Part shown: positions 26,771-35,930 of the stretch, one piece after another | Numbering within the stretch: the first letter of the stretch is position 1 | Layout: the number at the start of each line of letters is the position of its first letter | DNA from: Roseimicrobium sp. ORNL1 | Lineage (GTDB): Bacteria > Verrucomicrobiota > Verrucomicrobiia > Verrucomicrobiales > Verrucomicrobiaceae | Direction: 5' to 3' | NCBI RefSeq assembly: GCF_011044495.1 | Contig: NZ_CP049143.1 | Coordinates: 2,604,001-2,668,000, forward strand | Length of the DNA stretch: 64,000 bases | The notes under the pieces: model-generated | Database searches by the model: none | What the model saw: only the letters and a program-made list of their open reading frames with translations | What the model was told of the DNA's origin: nothing | Translations under genes and position numbers: made by a program

Positions 26771-27070
26771 TGGAGCATTTTAAGCAATGGCATCGCCATT
26801 CTCAGACTTCGATGAGAAGTTGGTTGAGAACCCAGTTCATGATGCAGGTCTCAGGATGGTATCGATGCTTCAGTCGCGGAGCGACGGCCGTATCTTAGCC
26901 CGGCCTTTCAAGGCCGGGTGGATGGTCGGTTATCAGTGTCGCGCAGCGACACCCGAATCCATGAGCTCACCCAAGATTCACCGGTTCGAGCGACGCAACT
27001 TCCAAGGCAGCCGGACTGCTTCGAGCGGCTCATGCGACAGGCGTATCCATGGACCCCGGACATGGCACAG

Positions 27071-27229
27071 GCCCAAGGAGCGGGAACGCCTCGTTCCCGT
27101 CAGCGGTCACCATGCTTGGCGATGTTGCATATCTATCGAGTATCCCTTGAGTTCCAAAAGTGTGCTTCGGCGAATACACACCATAGACCCTTTCATCCAC
27201 GGGAACGAGGCGTTCCCGCTCCTTGGGCC
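27071..27229. repeat. Inverted-repeat element R3
   Basis: Left arm GCCCAAGGAGCGGGAACGCC (27071-27100) and right arm 27199-27229 are inverse copies, about 160 bp overall. A second copy is at 40752-40908. Confidence 0.8.
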
Positions 27230-27869
27230 TGCTGCGATACGCTGGGTGGGTTTGCGTTCGCGTCCTCCATCGCAAGCGAAACTGCGTGGTGGATGGAGAA
27301 ATAAACGCGCCTCGCGCTGCTCCCATTCACTTCACTCCACTCCGTGCTCCGTGCTCCGTGTGTGGGTATCCACCGCATATGCTCACGTCCTTGCCCACAT
27401 TCGCCTCCACTGCCCATCCCATTTTGCATTTTTCATTCATCACTTTTCACTTTGCATCGCACTGCACTGCACTGCATTTCGCATCCTCACCTCCACGCAT
27501 GTCCCGCCCCGGCGTCCTCACAGAGCTGGCCGGGCAGGGCTTGGGCTGGGTTACCAAACTGCGCTCTCGCCATCTCCGCGCCGCCCTGATACAATCGCCG
27601 GAAAATCAAAATCCGCTCAGTCAGCTTAGCCTAACTCAGTTCAGTTTAGCTCAGTCCAGGTCCAGGTCCGCTCCATCCCATTTTCTCTCTTCAGGGACAA
27701 CGTATGTACGTACATACGCACGCATACATGCCCGCGCACCCATCTGCGTGGAGGCATGGATAGATATCCATCGGTACCCAGAGCCAGCCAGCCGCGGCAT
27801 CTCTGACATTTTAAATCTGAAATCTGAAGGTTGAATTTTGAAACTTGAAGTTTGGCATCCCTCACTGCC

Positions 27870-28559
27870 ATGTCCCGCCGTTCCGCCATCTGGATCATGG
27901 TCCTCTTCCTGGGGCTCACCGGCATTCCCATGGTGTATTGCATCCTCACGTGGAGCCCCGCGGAGCCGTTGCGCTTTCGCATCACGCGGGACCTCGGCAC
28001 CGGCACCAGCTCCACCAGCCAGCTCGCGGCCTTCGCCAGGCCCCTGCGCGAACTGGAGGTCGAGGTGGAGAATACCCGGGGCGTCACCATCCAGTTCCAT
28101 GGCGCCACCGTGTGGGTGCCGGACAGCTCCGGGAGTGAAGCACCCTTCTTCGGCCAGCTCGATCTCTCCAGCGAGATCCCCCGCGTATCTGCCCGGGTGA
28201 GCACAGGCACAGGCACAGGCTCAGGCAGCGGTGGTACCACTGCTGCCAGCCGCATCATGAGCGGTGCCCGCAGCAGCGGCAGCAGCATCGTGCGCACACC
28301 GCTGACCGTCTCCATCCCCTCGCACCGCACACGCAGCTTTCGCATTCACGTGCTGGAGGGCAGCGGCCCCTCCTCCCACGCCGGCGAGCTCCGCGTGCAG
28401 TATCTCTGGACCTCCCAGCCGCGGCATCTCACCGGCAGGTCCCTCACCTGGCTGCGCCTGCATCTCCCCGCCATCTTCCGGTCACACGTGCCCCGCATCA
28501 TCCCGGATGAAAGCACCACCACCATCCAGCTCACCTCCGGGCCGGGGACATCCGGTTAA
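27870..28559 (+). CDS. Array protein 25, longest member
   Basis: This 229 aa protein has tip MSRRSAI, junction TWSPAEPLRFRI, core VEVENTRGVTIQFHG, turn IPSHRTRSFRI, strand YLWTSQPRHLTG and tail TTIQLTSGPG. Residues about 105-150 are an inserted Ser/Gly/Thr run with TGTGTGSGSGG encoded by ACAGGC hexamers, the same expansion seen in the terminase small subunit. Upstream period-7 units are AAATCTG, AATTTTG and AAACTTG. Confidence 0.9.
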   Translation: MSRRSAIWIMVLFLGLTGIPMVYCILTWSPAEPLRFRITRDLGTGTSSTSQLAAFARPLRELEVEVENTRGVTIQFHGATVWVPDSSGSEAPFFGQLDLSSEIPRVSARVSTGTGTGSGSGGTTAASRIMSGARSSGSSIVRTPLTVSIPSHRTRSFRIHVLEGSGPSSHAGELRVQYLWTSQPRHLTGRSLTWLRLHLPAIFRSHVPRIIPDESTTTIQLTSGPGTSG

Positions 28560-28631
28560 AGGATAAGACAAATTTGCATGCCACCCGTAATCTCCGATTT
28601 CAAATTCCAATTCTGAAATCATAGATACGGC

Positions 28632-29228
28632 ATGCCCCGCCGCACGAAGCTCTTCCTCAGCACTGCGTATCTCCTCGTGCTGTCCTGCATCCTGGTGGGG
28701 ATGCTCATTCCGGTATGGAAGCCCAAGAATCCCCTGCGCATCCACCTTGAGCCCCTGCCCGAGCCGGATCCCGCAGGCGCATACGACTCTGCGGTGGTTA
28801 TCGAAAACACCAGCGGCGCCACCATCTACATCACGTGCTACTGGTCCTCATTCGAAGGAGACGCACCTCCCGGCCCGTCGGGCTTCGCGCCCAAGGAGAT
28901 TCCGGAGTACTTGAGCCTCGAGCCGCACGAAACTCAGCGCACGAGGATTTTTGTGCTGAGTTCCCCTCGCGGTACCACCGCGAGCACAGCCACAGGCACA
29001 GGCACAGGCACTGCCACGGACACACCATGGTTCGGTTATCAGTGGACTACTTCCGCGCAATTACAATTCAATCACGAGGTGGACAGACTCTACCAAAAAT
29101 GTCCCACCTCCCTGCAGCGCCACTTCCCCCGTTGGCTTTTCCAAGAGTATAATATTGATATGGCTCCCACACCCACTTTGCGCGGATTCCCCGGAAAGGC
29201 ACCACCGCCCGAGAATGAACCGAAGTGA
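28632..29228 (+). CDS. Array protein 26
   Basis: This 198 aa protein has tip MPRRTKL and an atypical anchor (SCILVGMLI). The junction is VWKPKNPLRIHL, the core VVIENTSGATIYIT, the turn EPHETQRTRIFV and the strand YQWTTSAQLQFN. A TATGTGTGTAT run is again encoded by ACAGGC-type hexamers. The tail ends PPPENEPK. Confidence 0.9.
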   Translation: MPRRTKLFLSTAYLLVLSCILVGMLIPVWKPKNPLRIHLEPLPEPDPAGAYDSAVVIENTSGATIYITCYWSSFEGDAPPGPSGFAPKEIPEYLSLEPHETQRTRIFVLSSPRGTTASTATGTGTGTATDTPWFGYQWTTSAQLQFNHEVDRLYQKCPTSLQRHFPRWLFQEYNIDMAPTPTLRGFPGKAPPPENEPK

Positions 29229-29269
29229 ACGACGAATGGACGATGGGATACCGATGGCTCACCCGTTTC

Positions 29270-29340
29270 CGGATAGCCCGAAGGCCCTTCCACCACCCGC
29301 CCCACGAGTAGCCACCCACCCACGCTGACGGTCCACCCAG
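29270..29340. repeat. Spacer repeat R8
   Basis: It carries GATAGCCCGAAGGCCCTTCC and CACGCTGACGGTCCACCCAG and sits immediately before the heptads of array protein 27. Confidence 0.8.
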
Positions 29341-29395
29341 AAGGAGATTTCAGATTTCAGATTTGAAATCATAAATCATAAATCATAAAGAGCCC

Positions 29396-29992
29396 ATGTC
29401 CCGCCGCGCGAAACTTCTCCTCACCGGCATCTTCCTCCTCCTGCTCGCCATCCCCGCCACCTACGTCGCACTCACCTGGCGTGTGGCAGACCCCCTTCGC
29501 TTCCGCTATGTGGGAATTGGAGAGGTGCACATGGTGGATAACCCCTTTGCTCCCGATGCCGGTGCCCCGAAACAGCGCTGGGTTTGGATATTCATCGAGG
29601 TGCAGAACACGACGAAGCTTCCCATCTACTTCATGGGCGGACAGCTGAGAGCAGAGCGGGACAGGGCATCTCCAAAACCATCCGCTTCGATCATTTGGGA
29701 GGCAGAGCCCATTCCGCGCCATGGCACCATCCGGCTGGGGGCCTTGGTGGAGGACGAAGCGGTCCAGCGCCTGGGACACGAGGCATTCGAAATCTCCTAC
29801 GAATCACTCAGTGGGACTCAAATGAAAGCCTGTGAGCTGGTCTTGTGGGTGGAGGGATGGCTGCACAAGCACTTTCACATCGATAGGATTTCCGATTTCA
29901 ACATGAACCGGACCAAATCCGTGACCGGGCTCATCATCGACCCCACTCAGCTCCCGGAACCTTCTTCCTCCAAAACGACCTCATCTCCCTGA
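29396..29992 (+). CDS. Array protein 27 (VADP subgroup)
   Basis: This 198 aa protein has junction TWRVADPLRFRYVGIGEV. The Pro-x-Asn of other members is replaced by Val-Ala-Asp, defining a subgroup with array proteins 28, 30 and 34. The core is IEVQNTTKLPIYFMG, the turn IPRHGTIRLG and the strand ISYESLSGTQMKA. The tail reads VTGLIIDP. Three AATCATA units precede the start. Confidence 0.92.
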   Translation: MSRRAKLLLTGIFLLLLAIPATYVALTWRVADPLRFRYVGIGEVHMVDNPFAPDAGAPKQRWVWIFIEVQNTTKLPIYFMGGQLRAERDRASPKPSASIIWEAEPIPRHGTIRLGALVEDEAVQRLGHEAFEISYESLSGTQMKACELVLWVEGWLHKHFHIDRISDFNMNRTKSVTGLIIDPTQLPEPSSSKTTSSP

Positions 29993-30075
29993 ATGTCGCT
30001 GCTCCATCCAAACCATGGACCAATGATGACGAAGATAATGATAACCATAGCGATGCCGATGACTCACTCCAATCT

Positions 30076-30144
30076 GGATAGCCCGGAGGCCCTTCCACCA
30101 CCCGCACCACGAGTCGCCACCCACCCACGCTGACGGTCCACCCA
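30076..30144. repeat. Spacer repeat R8
   Basis: Nearly identical to 29270-29340 and in the same place relative to the next gene. A partial copy lies at 30800-30832. Confidence 0.8.
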
Positions 30145-30150
30145 GAAGGA

Positions 30151-30206
30151 GATTTGAGATTTGAGATTTCAAATCTCAAATCTCAAATCTCAAATCATAA
30201 ACAGCG
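30151..30206. repeat. Eight consecutive heptads forming an inverted pair
   Basis: Units run GATTTGA twice, GATTTCA, AATCTCA three times, AATCATA and AACAGCG, ending 1 bp before the ATG of array protein 28. The GATTTGA units are inverse to the AATCTCA-type units, so the transcript could form a hairpin at the start codon. Confidence 0.9.
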
Positions 30207-30207
30207 C

Positions 30208-30795
30208 ATGCCCCGCCGCGCGAAACTCCTCATCACCACTGCGCTGCTCGTGCTGCTTGCCATCCCCGCTGCCTACGTCGCGCTCACCTGGCATGTAGCA
30301 GACCCCTTTCGCTTCCGTTATGTGGGCCGTGGGGAGGTGGAAATGATGGAGAACCCCTTCGATGCCGATGCCGCGAAAGTGCCAGCGGTGTGGATATTCA
30401 TCGAGATGCAAAACACGACGAACCTTCCCATCTACTTCGTGGGCGGAGGGGTGTGGACAGAGCGGGACAGGCATTCTCCACGGCCATGCATTTTCCTCTC
30501 TGCGCAGGGGGATCCCATTCCGCGCCAGGGCACCATCCGGCTGGAGACCCTGGTGGACCCGGAAGTTCTCCAGCGCCTGGAGCACGATGCCTTCGAAGTC
30601 TCCTACGACTCGATCAGCGGGACGCAAGCCAGGGCCCGTGAGCTGGCATTTTGGGTGGAGATTCAGCTGTACAAGCATTTCCACAAGGGCATCGAGATGC
30701 TTCCCCTCCACAAGGACAGATCCGTGACCCCGCTCCTGAAAGCCCCGGCGACCCCCAAGACACCATCCACTCCCAACTCCACGTCATCTCCCTGA
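30208..30795 (+). CDS. Array protein 28 (VADP subgroup)
   Basis: This 195 aa protein has junction TWHVADPFRFRYVGRGEVEM, core IEMQNTTNLPIYFVG, turn IPRQGTIRLE, strand VSYDSISGTQARA and tail VTPLLKAPATP. MPRRAK is taken as the start; the frame extends 18 codons upstream through the heptads, which is unlikely to be translated. Confidence 0.92.
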   Translation: MPRRAKLLITTALLVLLAIPAAYVALTWHVADPFRFRYVGRGEVEMMENPFDADAAKVPAVWIFIEMQNTTNLPIYFVGGGVWTERDRHSPRPCIFLSAQGDPIPRQGTIRLETLVDPEVLQRLEHDAFEVSYDSISGTQARARELAFWVEIQLYKHFHKGIEMLPLHKDRSVTPLLKAPATPKTPSTPNSTSSP

Positions 30796-30885
30796 ATATC
30801 GCCACCCACCCACGCTGACGGTCCACCCAGAAGGAGATTTGAGATTTGAGATCTCAAATTTCAAATCTCAAATCATAAACAGCGC

Positions 30886-31485
30886 ATGCCTCGCCACACC
30901 AAGCTTCTCATCGCCCTCACCCTGCTCGTGCTGCTCGCCATCCCTGCGATCTATGTAGCCTGCACCTGGAGCACGGAGAATCCGTTGCGCTTTGAAGCAG
31001 TGCGCCTGGAGAAGGACCCGTCACCCGTCGGAAGTACGAAGCACGACCTGCTTCACCTGACCGTGAGGAATGTCAGCAAGCTGCCCGTCCATCTCTCCTT
31101 CGCGTCATTGCACCAGAAGAATCCTCACGACGCCGCTGCGGATGCCGTGCAGATAGGCGCCTTGATGCCGGACTTGCAGGACCGTCCTGAGAAGGGTCCG
31201 CGTCCTCTTCTCCTGCCCCCGGGCGGATCCATGCAGTGCATCGCCTACATCTCAGTCGATGGGGTGGGGGCACCGGAGGCATTGCGGGATATCGACGTGG
31301 GCTATTACTGGCGCTCGGATACTGCGGAGCGGGTGTGTTCCCTCTGGACCGGGTACAGTCACGTGCTCATGGGACCGGCGAAGAGTCGAATCTTACGACA
31401 CGGAGATGCCCACCACCGCAGCCCACTCATACTCCCCGCCACCGCTTCCCCTCAGCCATCCTCGGGACAGGGGAGTGGTAAGTGA
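30886..31485 (+). CDS. Array protein 29 (CTWSTEN subgroup)
   Basis: This 199 aa protein has tip MPRHTKL, junction CTWSTENPLRFEAVRLE, core LTVRNVSKLPVHLSF, turn LPPGGSMQCIA, strand YYWRSDTAERVCS and tail SPLILPATASPQPS. It is paired with array protein 31 at high identity. The order 28-29 and 30-31 (VADP then CTWSTEN) indicates duplication of a two-gene block. Confidence 0.92.
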   Translation: MPRHTKLLIALTLLVLLAIPAIYVACTWSTENPLRFEAVRLEKDPSPVGSTKHDLLHLTVRNVSKLPVHLSFASLHQKNPHDAAADAVQIGALMPDLQDRPEKGPRPLLLPPGGSMQCIAYISVDGVGAPEALRDIDVGYYWRSDTAERVCSLWTGYSHVLMGPAKSRILRHGDAHHRSPLILPATASPQPSSGQGSGK

Positions 31486-31536
31486 CACCATCACCCACTC
31501 TGTGCCTTTGTTTTCCTTTTCACTCCGCAGCTCCTT

Positions 31537-32175
31537 ATGTCCCGCCGCGCGAAGCTCATCCTCGCCTCCCTCTTCCTCGTGCTGCTCGGCATTCCCGTCG
31601 CCTACATCGCGCTCACCTGGCATGTGGCAGACCCCTTTCGCTTCCGCTATGTCGGGCATGGAGAAGTGGAGATGCGGCCAGCACACCCTTTCATGACAGG
31701 CGGAGCGGGCACGGAGATGCAGACTACAGACCCTTTCTTTACAGGTGGAAAAGGCAAGGAGATACCCATGGTGCCGATATACATCGAGCTGCAGAATACG
31801 ACGAGTGTGCCCATCAGCCTCATCGACGGAGACGTGAGGGGAAAGCTCGACAGGGCAGGTCCGCCATGTGCCCGTATCGAGTGGAGGCGGGGTCCCATTC
31901 CCCGCCATGGCACCGTCCGTCTGGTGTCCTACGTGCCTGTGGCGAATCTCCAGCGCCTGGAAAGCGAATCGCTCGACGTCTCCTACCTCTCGGTCAGCGG
32001 GACCCAGAGCACCGCCTATGACCTGGACCGGTGGTTGAGGGAAAAACTGTTCCTGCCGTTTCACATCGACATCAATCTCATCCCCTCAAGCGTGGACGCA
32101 TCCGTGACCCCGCTCTTAAAAGCCCCGGCTCACCCTCCGGAGGCTTCCCCTGCCGCCTCGACTCAGCAACCCTGA
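31537..32175 (+). CDS. Array protein 30 (VADP subgroup)
   Basis: This 212 aa protein has junction TWHVADPFRFRYVGHGEVEM. An insertion repeats a short motif: HPFMTGGAGTEM, then DPFFTGGKGKEI. The core is IELQNTTSVPISLID, the turn IPRHGTVRLV, the strand VSYLSVSGTQSTA and the tail VTPLLKAPAHP. There are no heptads upstream; the leader resembles CACTCTGTGCC leaders elsewhere. Confidence 0.92.
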   Translation: MSRRAKLILASLFLVLLGIPVAYIALTWHVADPFRFRYVGHGEVEMRPAHPFMTGGAGTEMQTTDPFFTGGKGKEIPMVPIYIELQNTTSVPISLIDGDVRGKLDRAGPPCARIEWRRGPIPRHGTVRLVSYVPVANLQRLESESLDVSYLSVSGTQSTAYDLDRWLREKLFLPFHIDINLIPSSVDASVTPLLKAPAHPPEASPAASTQQP

Positions 32176-32300
32176 ATGGCGCCGGCTATCCAAACCACGG
32201 ATAATGACTAAGATAGGGACTGGGATAACGATGACGAGGACAGTTCACCAAACGATGGATAGCCCGGAGGCCTTTTGTCGCCTTTTTGACACGCTCGTCA

Positions 32301-32535
32301 GCCCCTGAGGCACCATGGGCTCTAAACGTTAGCGTCCCTCCACAAAAATGGACGGTAGGGATGCGCTCCTGCGCGTCCGTAGATCGCGGGCGGAGGCGGG
32401 GGAGGGGATGCCGCGTCGCGAGGCCGCTTCGTGCCGCAGCTCCACACCACCTCCGCCCACCTGAAGTCGGACGCGCCATGAGCTTGTCCAGCGCATGCCT
32501 ACCGCATCTTTGGTGAAGGGGCGCTTGCCTTGAAG
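32301..32535. repeat. Inverted-repeat element R4, copy 1
   Basis: It starts GCCCCTGAGGCACCAT. It has GGTAGGGATGCGCTCCTGCG on the left and a decayed inverse near 32490-32510, and ends GGTGAAGGGGCG. Copies 2 and 3 are at 32569-32795 and 57739-57963. Confidence 0.75.
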
Positions 32536-32568
32536 TATGTTTCATCGTCGAAACAAAGACACCCGCGA

Positions 32569-32795
32569 GCCCCTGAGGCACCATTAACTCTAAACGTTAG
32601 CGTCCCTCCACAAAAATGGACGGTAGGGATGCGCTCCTGCGCGTCCGTAGATCGCGGGCGGAGGTGGGGGCAGGGGATGCCACGTCGCGAGGCCGTTTCG
32701 TGCTGCAACTCCAGACCGCCTCCGCCCCCTATTTTCGGACGCGCAGGAGCGCATCCCTACCGCATCTTCGGTGAAGGGGCGTTTGCCTTTGAAGG
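32569..32795. repeat. Inverted-repeat element R4, copy 2
   Basis: Here the arms are well preserved: GGTAGGGATGCGCTCCTGCG near 32624-32643 and CGCAGGAGCGCATCCCTACC near 32742-32761. It lies in tandem with copy 1. Confidence 0.8.
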
Positions 32796-33235
32796 ACGTA
32801 GTCCGCGGAACCGCTTCGACTGTGCTTCGCAGTCTACTGCGAAAGGCCGGAGCGATGGGCCTGAGGTGTGCCGGGCCGTTCTGGCGCCGCTTTCAGGGCG
32901 CAATGCATGTTGAGATGCCCTGTCCCAGGGAATCGGTCCCGTTCGGGCCCATCATCCCTGCGCTGGATTCGTGCGACCCTTCGGGCCGCGTACTGACTCA
33001 GCACCGACCGGTGCCACTCACCACCGTCGAGAATCCATCTTATGTTAGTGCTTATTGGCAGGAGTGCCCCGATCCTCATACAGGGCTGTCGCCCCGGCTC
33101 CGCTTCGCCACGGCATCGTCCACCCCAGGAGTCATGCTGGAATGCTGGGTCATGGTGAGTCCCTGCCACTCCGTCGACGCGATACCGAAAAAACGTTCTC
33201 GATCTGAGCTCATCCATCCCCAATCATCGATAGCG

Positions 33236-33832
33236 ATGCCCCGCCGCACCCCGCTCCTCATCCTTATCACCCTGCTCGTGCTGCTCGCCACCCCTGCGAT
33301 TTATGTGGCCTGCACCTGGAGCACGGAGAATCCCCTGCGCTTCGAAGCGGTGCGCCTGGAGATGGAACCCTCACGCGGAGTGAAGGAGGTCGGCATTCTC
33401 CACCTGACCGTGAGGAATGTCAGCAAGCTGCCCGTTTATCTCACCTTCGCGGGATTGAAGCAAAAAAATGCCAGCGGTGCCAGTGCTGCCTTCCAGGTGG
33501 TAGGCGGCATCGTCCCGCGGTTGCAGGACCGCCCTGGGGACCCCTCCAGTGCTCTTTACCTGCCGCCGGGCGGGTCCATGCAGTGCCGCGCCTACATCGT
33601 GGTCCAGGACGTGCATTCACCGAAGGCCTTGCAGGATATTGATGTGAACTATCACTGGCGCTCCGGCACCGGCGAGAAGGCGCACACCTTCTGGGCACAA
33701 CACATCTACCAGACCACGGACTGGCTTGAGAAACTGATTCCCGCACCAGATCTGCAGCGCCACCGCAGCCCACTCACGCTCCCCGCCACCGCTTCCCCCC
33801 AGCCATCCCCAGGGCAGGGGAGTGGCAAGTGA
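33236..33832 (+). CDS. Array protein 31 (CTWSTEN subgroup)
   Basis: This 198 aa protein has tip MPRRTPL, junction CTWSTENPLRFEAVRLE, core LTVRNVSKLPVYLTF, turn LPPGGSMQCRA, strand YHWRSGTGEKAHT and tail SPLTLPATASPQPSP. It shares tail and 3' flank with array protein 29. MPRRTP is chosen over a much longer upstream frame that reads through R4. Confidence 0.92.
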   Translation: MPRRTPLLILITLLVLLATPAIYVACTWSTENPLRFEAVRLEMEPSRGVKEVGILHLTVRNVSKLPVYLTFAGLKQKNASGASAAFQVVGGIVPRLQDRPGDPSSALYLPPGGSMQCRAYIVVQDVHSPKALQDIDVNYHWRSGTGEKAHTFWAQHIYQTTDWLEKLIPAPDLQRHRSPLTLPATASPQPSPGQGSGK

Positions 33833-33933
33833 CGCCATCACCCAGTCCCATCCTATCTACAGCCTCGACTCATCCCCCATTTCTCTTTTCACTTATCCCT
33901 TTTCACTCCGTCTCCGCATCTCCGCATCTCCCC

Positions 33934-34572
33934 ATGTCCCGCCGCGCCAAGCTCCTCATCACCGCGCTCTTTATCGTGCTGCTCACGGTACCGGTGGTGT
34001 ACGGTTGTCTCTTCTGGTCCATCGAGCAGCCCTTGCGCTTCCGTTGCATCACCGTGCTTCCGGAGGATACAGGCAAGCTGCTTATCTCGCTGCCTCATGA
34101 GCCGGTCGTCCCCTTCATCTTCGAGGTACAAAACACCAGGCCCTACCCCGTGTACTTCCAGGACATGAGTATCTTGGCATACTATCCGGAGTCGCCACTG
34201 CCGGATGGATACCTTTCCATGGACTATGTCACACGCAGCGTGCGGGATAAATCTTTGTGGGCCGCTCCGAGCCTGTACGGGCAATACATTCCCGCCCACG
34301 GCGTGACCCGCTTCGAAGTGCTCATGCGTCCGAAAACCGTCAGCGAATTTGAAACGGGCAAAATCAAACTCGTCTCGTTTTGGGCAAGTGTTCCCAGAAG
34401 GCTGGCATACGACGCGCGAAACTGGGTGCACCCACGCCTGCGCAAAACGCTCAGGTTTGCGAGGCTCCCCTATGTGTCATCATCCCAGCAAGGCCCCGCC
34501 ACCCTCGAAGGCCTGCCGGTCGTTATTCCTCGTCCCGTCATGAGCTCCCCGCCATCCCCACCACCTCCCTGA
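33934..34572 (+). CDS. Array protein 32 (QPLRFRC subgroup)
   Basis: This 212 aa protein has junction FWSIEQPLRFRCITVLPE, core FEVQNTRPYPVYFQD, turn IPAHGVTRFEV and strand VSFWASVPRRLAYD. The tail PATLEGLPVVIPRPVMSSPP is shared with array protein 33. There are no heptads upstream. Confidence 0.92.
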   Translation: MSRRAKLLITALFIVLLTVPVVYGCLFWSIEQPLRFRCITVLPEDTGKLLISLPHEPVVPFIFEVQNTRPYPVYFQDMSILAYYPESPLPDGYLSMDYVTRSVRDKSLWAAPSLYGQYIPAHGVTRFEVLMRPKTVSEFETGKIKLVSFWASVPRRLAYDARNWVHPRLRKTLRFARLPYVSSSQQGPATLEGLPVVIPRPVMSSPPSPPPP

Positions 34573-34639
34573 CATTCCTCCAAAAACGATTTCAGATTTG
34601 AAATCTCAAATCATAAATCATAAATCATAAATAGCCCCC

Positions 34640-35260
34640 ATGTCCCGCCGCACGAAGCTTCTCATCACCGCGCTCTTCCTCGTGCTGCTCGGCATTCCCG
34701 TGGGGTATGCCATCCTCTTCTGGTCCGTGGATCAGCCCCTGCGCTTCCGTTGCGTCACCGCGCTTCCGCAGGAGATGGCACAGGGACATCCCATGATGCC
34801 TCCTGAGACCGTCATTCCTCTCATCTTCGAAGTGGAAAACACCAAGCCGTATCCCGTCTACCTCTCGAACGTGATCATCCGGGAGTACACGCCGGGTTCG
34901 TCATCGCCTGATGGATATTTTCCCTTGAATTATCACTCGCGCAAAGCGCCGGCCAGATCTTCGTCAGCCGTACCAAGCTTGTCCGCGCAATCCATTCCGG
35001 CCCATGGCGTGACCCGCTTCGAAGTGCTCATGAATCCGGCAGCCGCCCGCACACTCGGGCCGGACAAGGTAAGACTCATCCCTCATTGTGCCAGTCCTCC
35101 CAGGAAATGGGCGATCGATGCGCAAAACTGGTTGCGCGCCCGCCTTCCTGAAAAACTCGGCTTCGCGAAGCTCCCCCCAATCCCGTTCCAGAATAGCCCC
35201 GCCGCCCTCGAAGGCCCACCGGTCATTATTCCCCGCCCCGTTATGAGTTCCGCGCCCTGA
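34640..35260 (+). CDS. Array protein 33 (QPLRFRC subgroup)
   Basis: This 206 aa protein has junction FWSVDQPLRFRCVTALPQ, core FEVENTKPYPVYLSN, turn IPAHGVTRFEV, segment PHCASPPRKWAID and tail PAALEGPPVIIPRPVMSS. It is an adjacent duplicate of array protein 32. Three AATCATA units lead into AATAGCCCCC before the ATG. Confidence 0.93.
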   Translation: MSRRTKLLITALFLVLLGIPVGYAILFWSVDQPLRFRCVTALPQEMAQGHPMMPPETVIPLIFEVENTKPYPVYLSNVIIREYTPGSSSPDGYFPLNYHSRKAPARSSSAVPSLSAQSIPAHGVTRFEVLMNPAAARTLGPDKVRLIPHCASPPRKWAIDAQNWLRARLPEKLGFAKLPPIPFQNSPAALEGPPVIIPRPVMSSAP

Positions 35261-35325
35261 CGTTCCTCCAAATGAGTTTTCAGATTTGAAATCTCAAATC
35301 TCAAATCTCAAATCATCAATAGCCC

Positions 35326-35874
35326 ATGTCCCCCCGCACGAAGATAACCATCCTCTCCGTCTTCCTCCTCCTGCTCGGCCTTCCCGCGATCTATGTCGCG
35401 CTCACCTGGCAAGTGGCAGCCCCCTTTACCTTCCGGTACCTGGAGCGTGGCGAACCGCAGAAGTCGCTATTCACCCCCTCTGGCAGCTCTCCCTCGACTC
35501 CTTTGGTGCCCATATTCCTCGAGGCGCAGAACACCAGCAGTCGCCCCGTCCACCTCGGCGGGGTAGAGCTGCGGGCGCGCAGCGGGGGTCCCCGACAGCT
35601 CGTCTACACCATGTGGGGAGGACCTCCCATCCCGCCCCAGGGCACCGCCCGCGTGCAGGTCCTCGTGGATCCGGCAACGGCCCAGCGCGTGACACGCGAG
35701 GACTTCGAGGTCTCCTACAGGGCATTCAGCAAGACCAAAGAGAAGACAAAAGACATCTTCTATAAGCTGAAAAGCATGGCCCCGTCACTCCTGCACCGGG
35801 ACGCGGATCCATTCACCAGCGCGAAGGATGAATTCGTGACCCCGCTCATCATCGACCCGGCCCACCAGGAATAG
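35326..35874 (+). CDS. Array protein 34 (VADP-like)
   Basis: This 182 aa protein has tip MSPRTKI, junction TWQVAAPFTFRYLERGE, core LEAQNTSSRPVHLGG, turn IPPQGTARVQV, strand VSYRAFSKTKEKT and tail VTPLIIDPAHQE. It is related to array proteins 27, 28 and 30. AATCTCA units and AATCATCAATAGCC precede the start. Confidence 0.92.
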   Translation: MSPRTKITILSVFLLLLGLPAIYVALTWQVAAPFTFRYLERGEPQKSLFTPSGSSPSTPLVPIFLEAQNTSSRPVHLGGVELRARSGGPRQLVYTMWGGPPIPPQGTARVQVLVDPATAQRVTREDFEVSYRAFSKTKEKTKDIFYKLKSMAPSLLHRDADPFTSAKDEFVTPLIIDPAHQE

Positions 35875-35930
35875 ATTCCAGATTTGAGATCTCAAATTTC
35901 AGATCTCAAATCTCAAATCATCAAGAGCCC

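Larger units (their letters stand above)
26239..27869. other. Large array spacer with MITE and R3
   Basis: This is 1.6 kb without a convincing gene. It holds a 410-bp MITE-like element (26361-26770), inverted-repeat R3 (27071-27229), T-rich heptads (27421-27457) and period-7 units before array protein 25 (27809-27856). A long frame across 26787-27629 is only a translation of these repeats. A frame starting MSRPGVLTEL at 27499 has no family match. Confidence 0.6.
32176..33235. other. Array spacer with two R4 elements
   Basis: 1.06 kb without a supported gene. Two tandem copies of inverted-repeat R4 occupy 32301-32535 and 32569-32795. The rest holds nothing recognised up to the CAATCATCGATAGC leader of array protein 31. 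Confidence 0.6.

Noticed and set aside
26787-27629. A long open frame of about 280 codons in the large array spacer
   Set aside because: It reads through R3 and T-rich heptads, giving residues such as PKERERLVPV that recur wherever R3 lies. It is Arg- and Ser-rich and has no conserved start or family resemblance.
27499-27834. A possible truncated array gene beginning MSRPGVLTEL
   Set aside because: Only MSR is shared with the family; there is no membrane anchor or NPLRFR junction.
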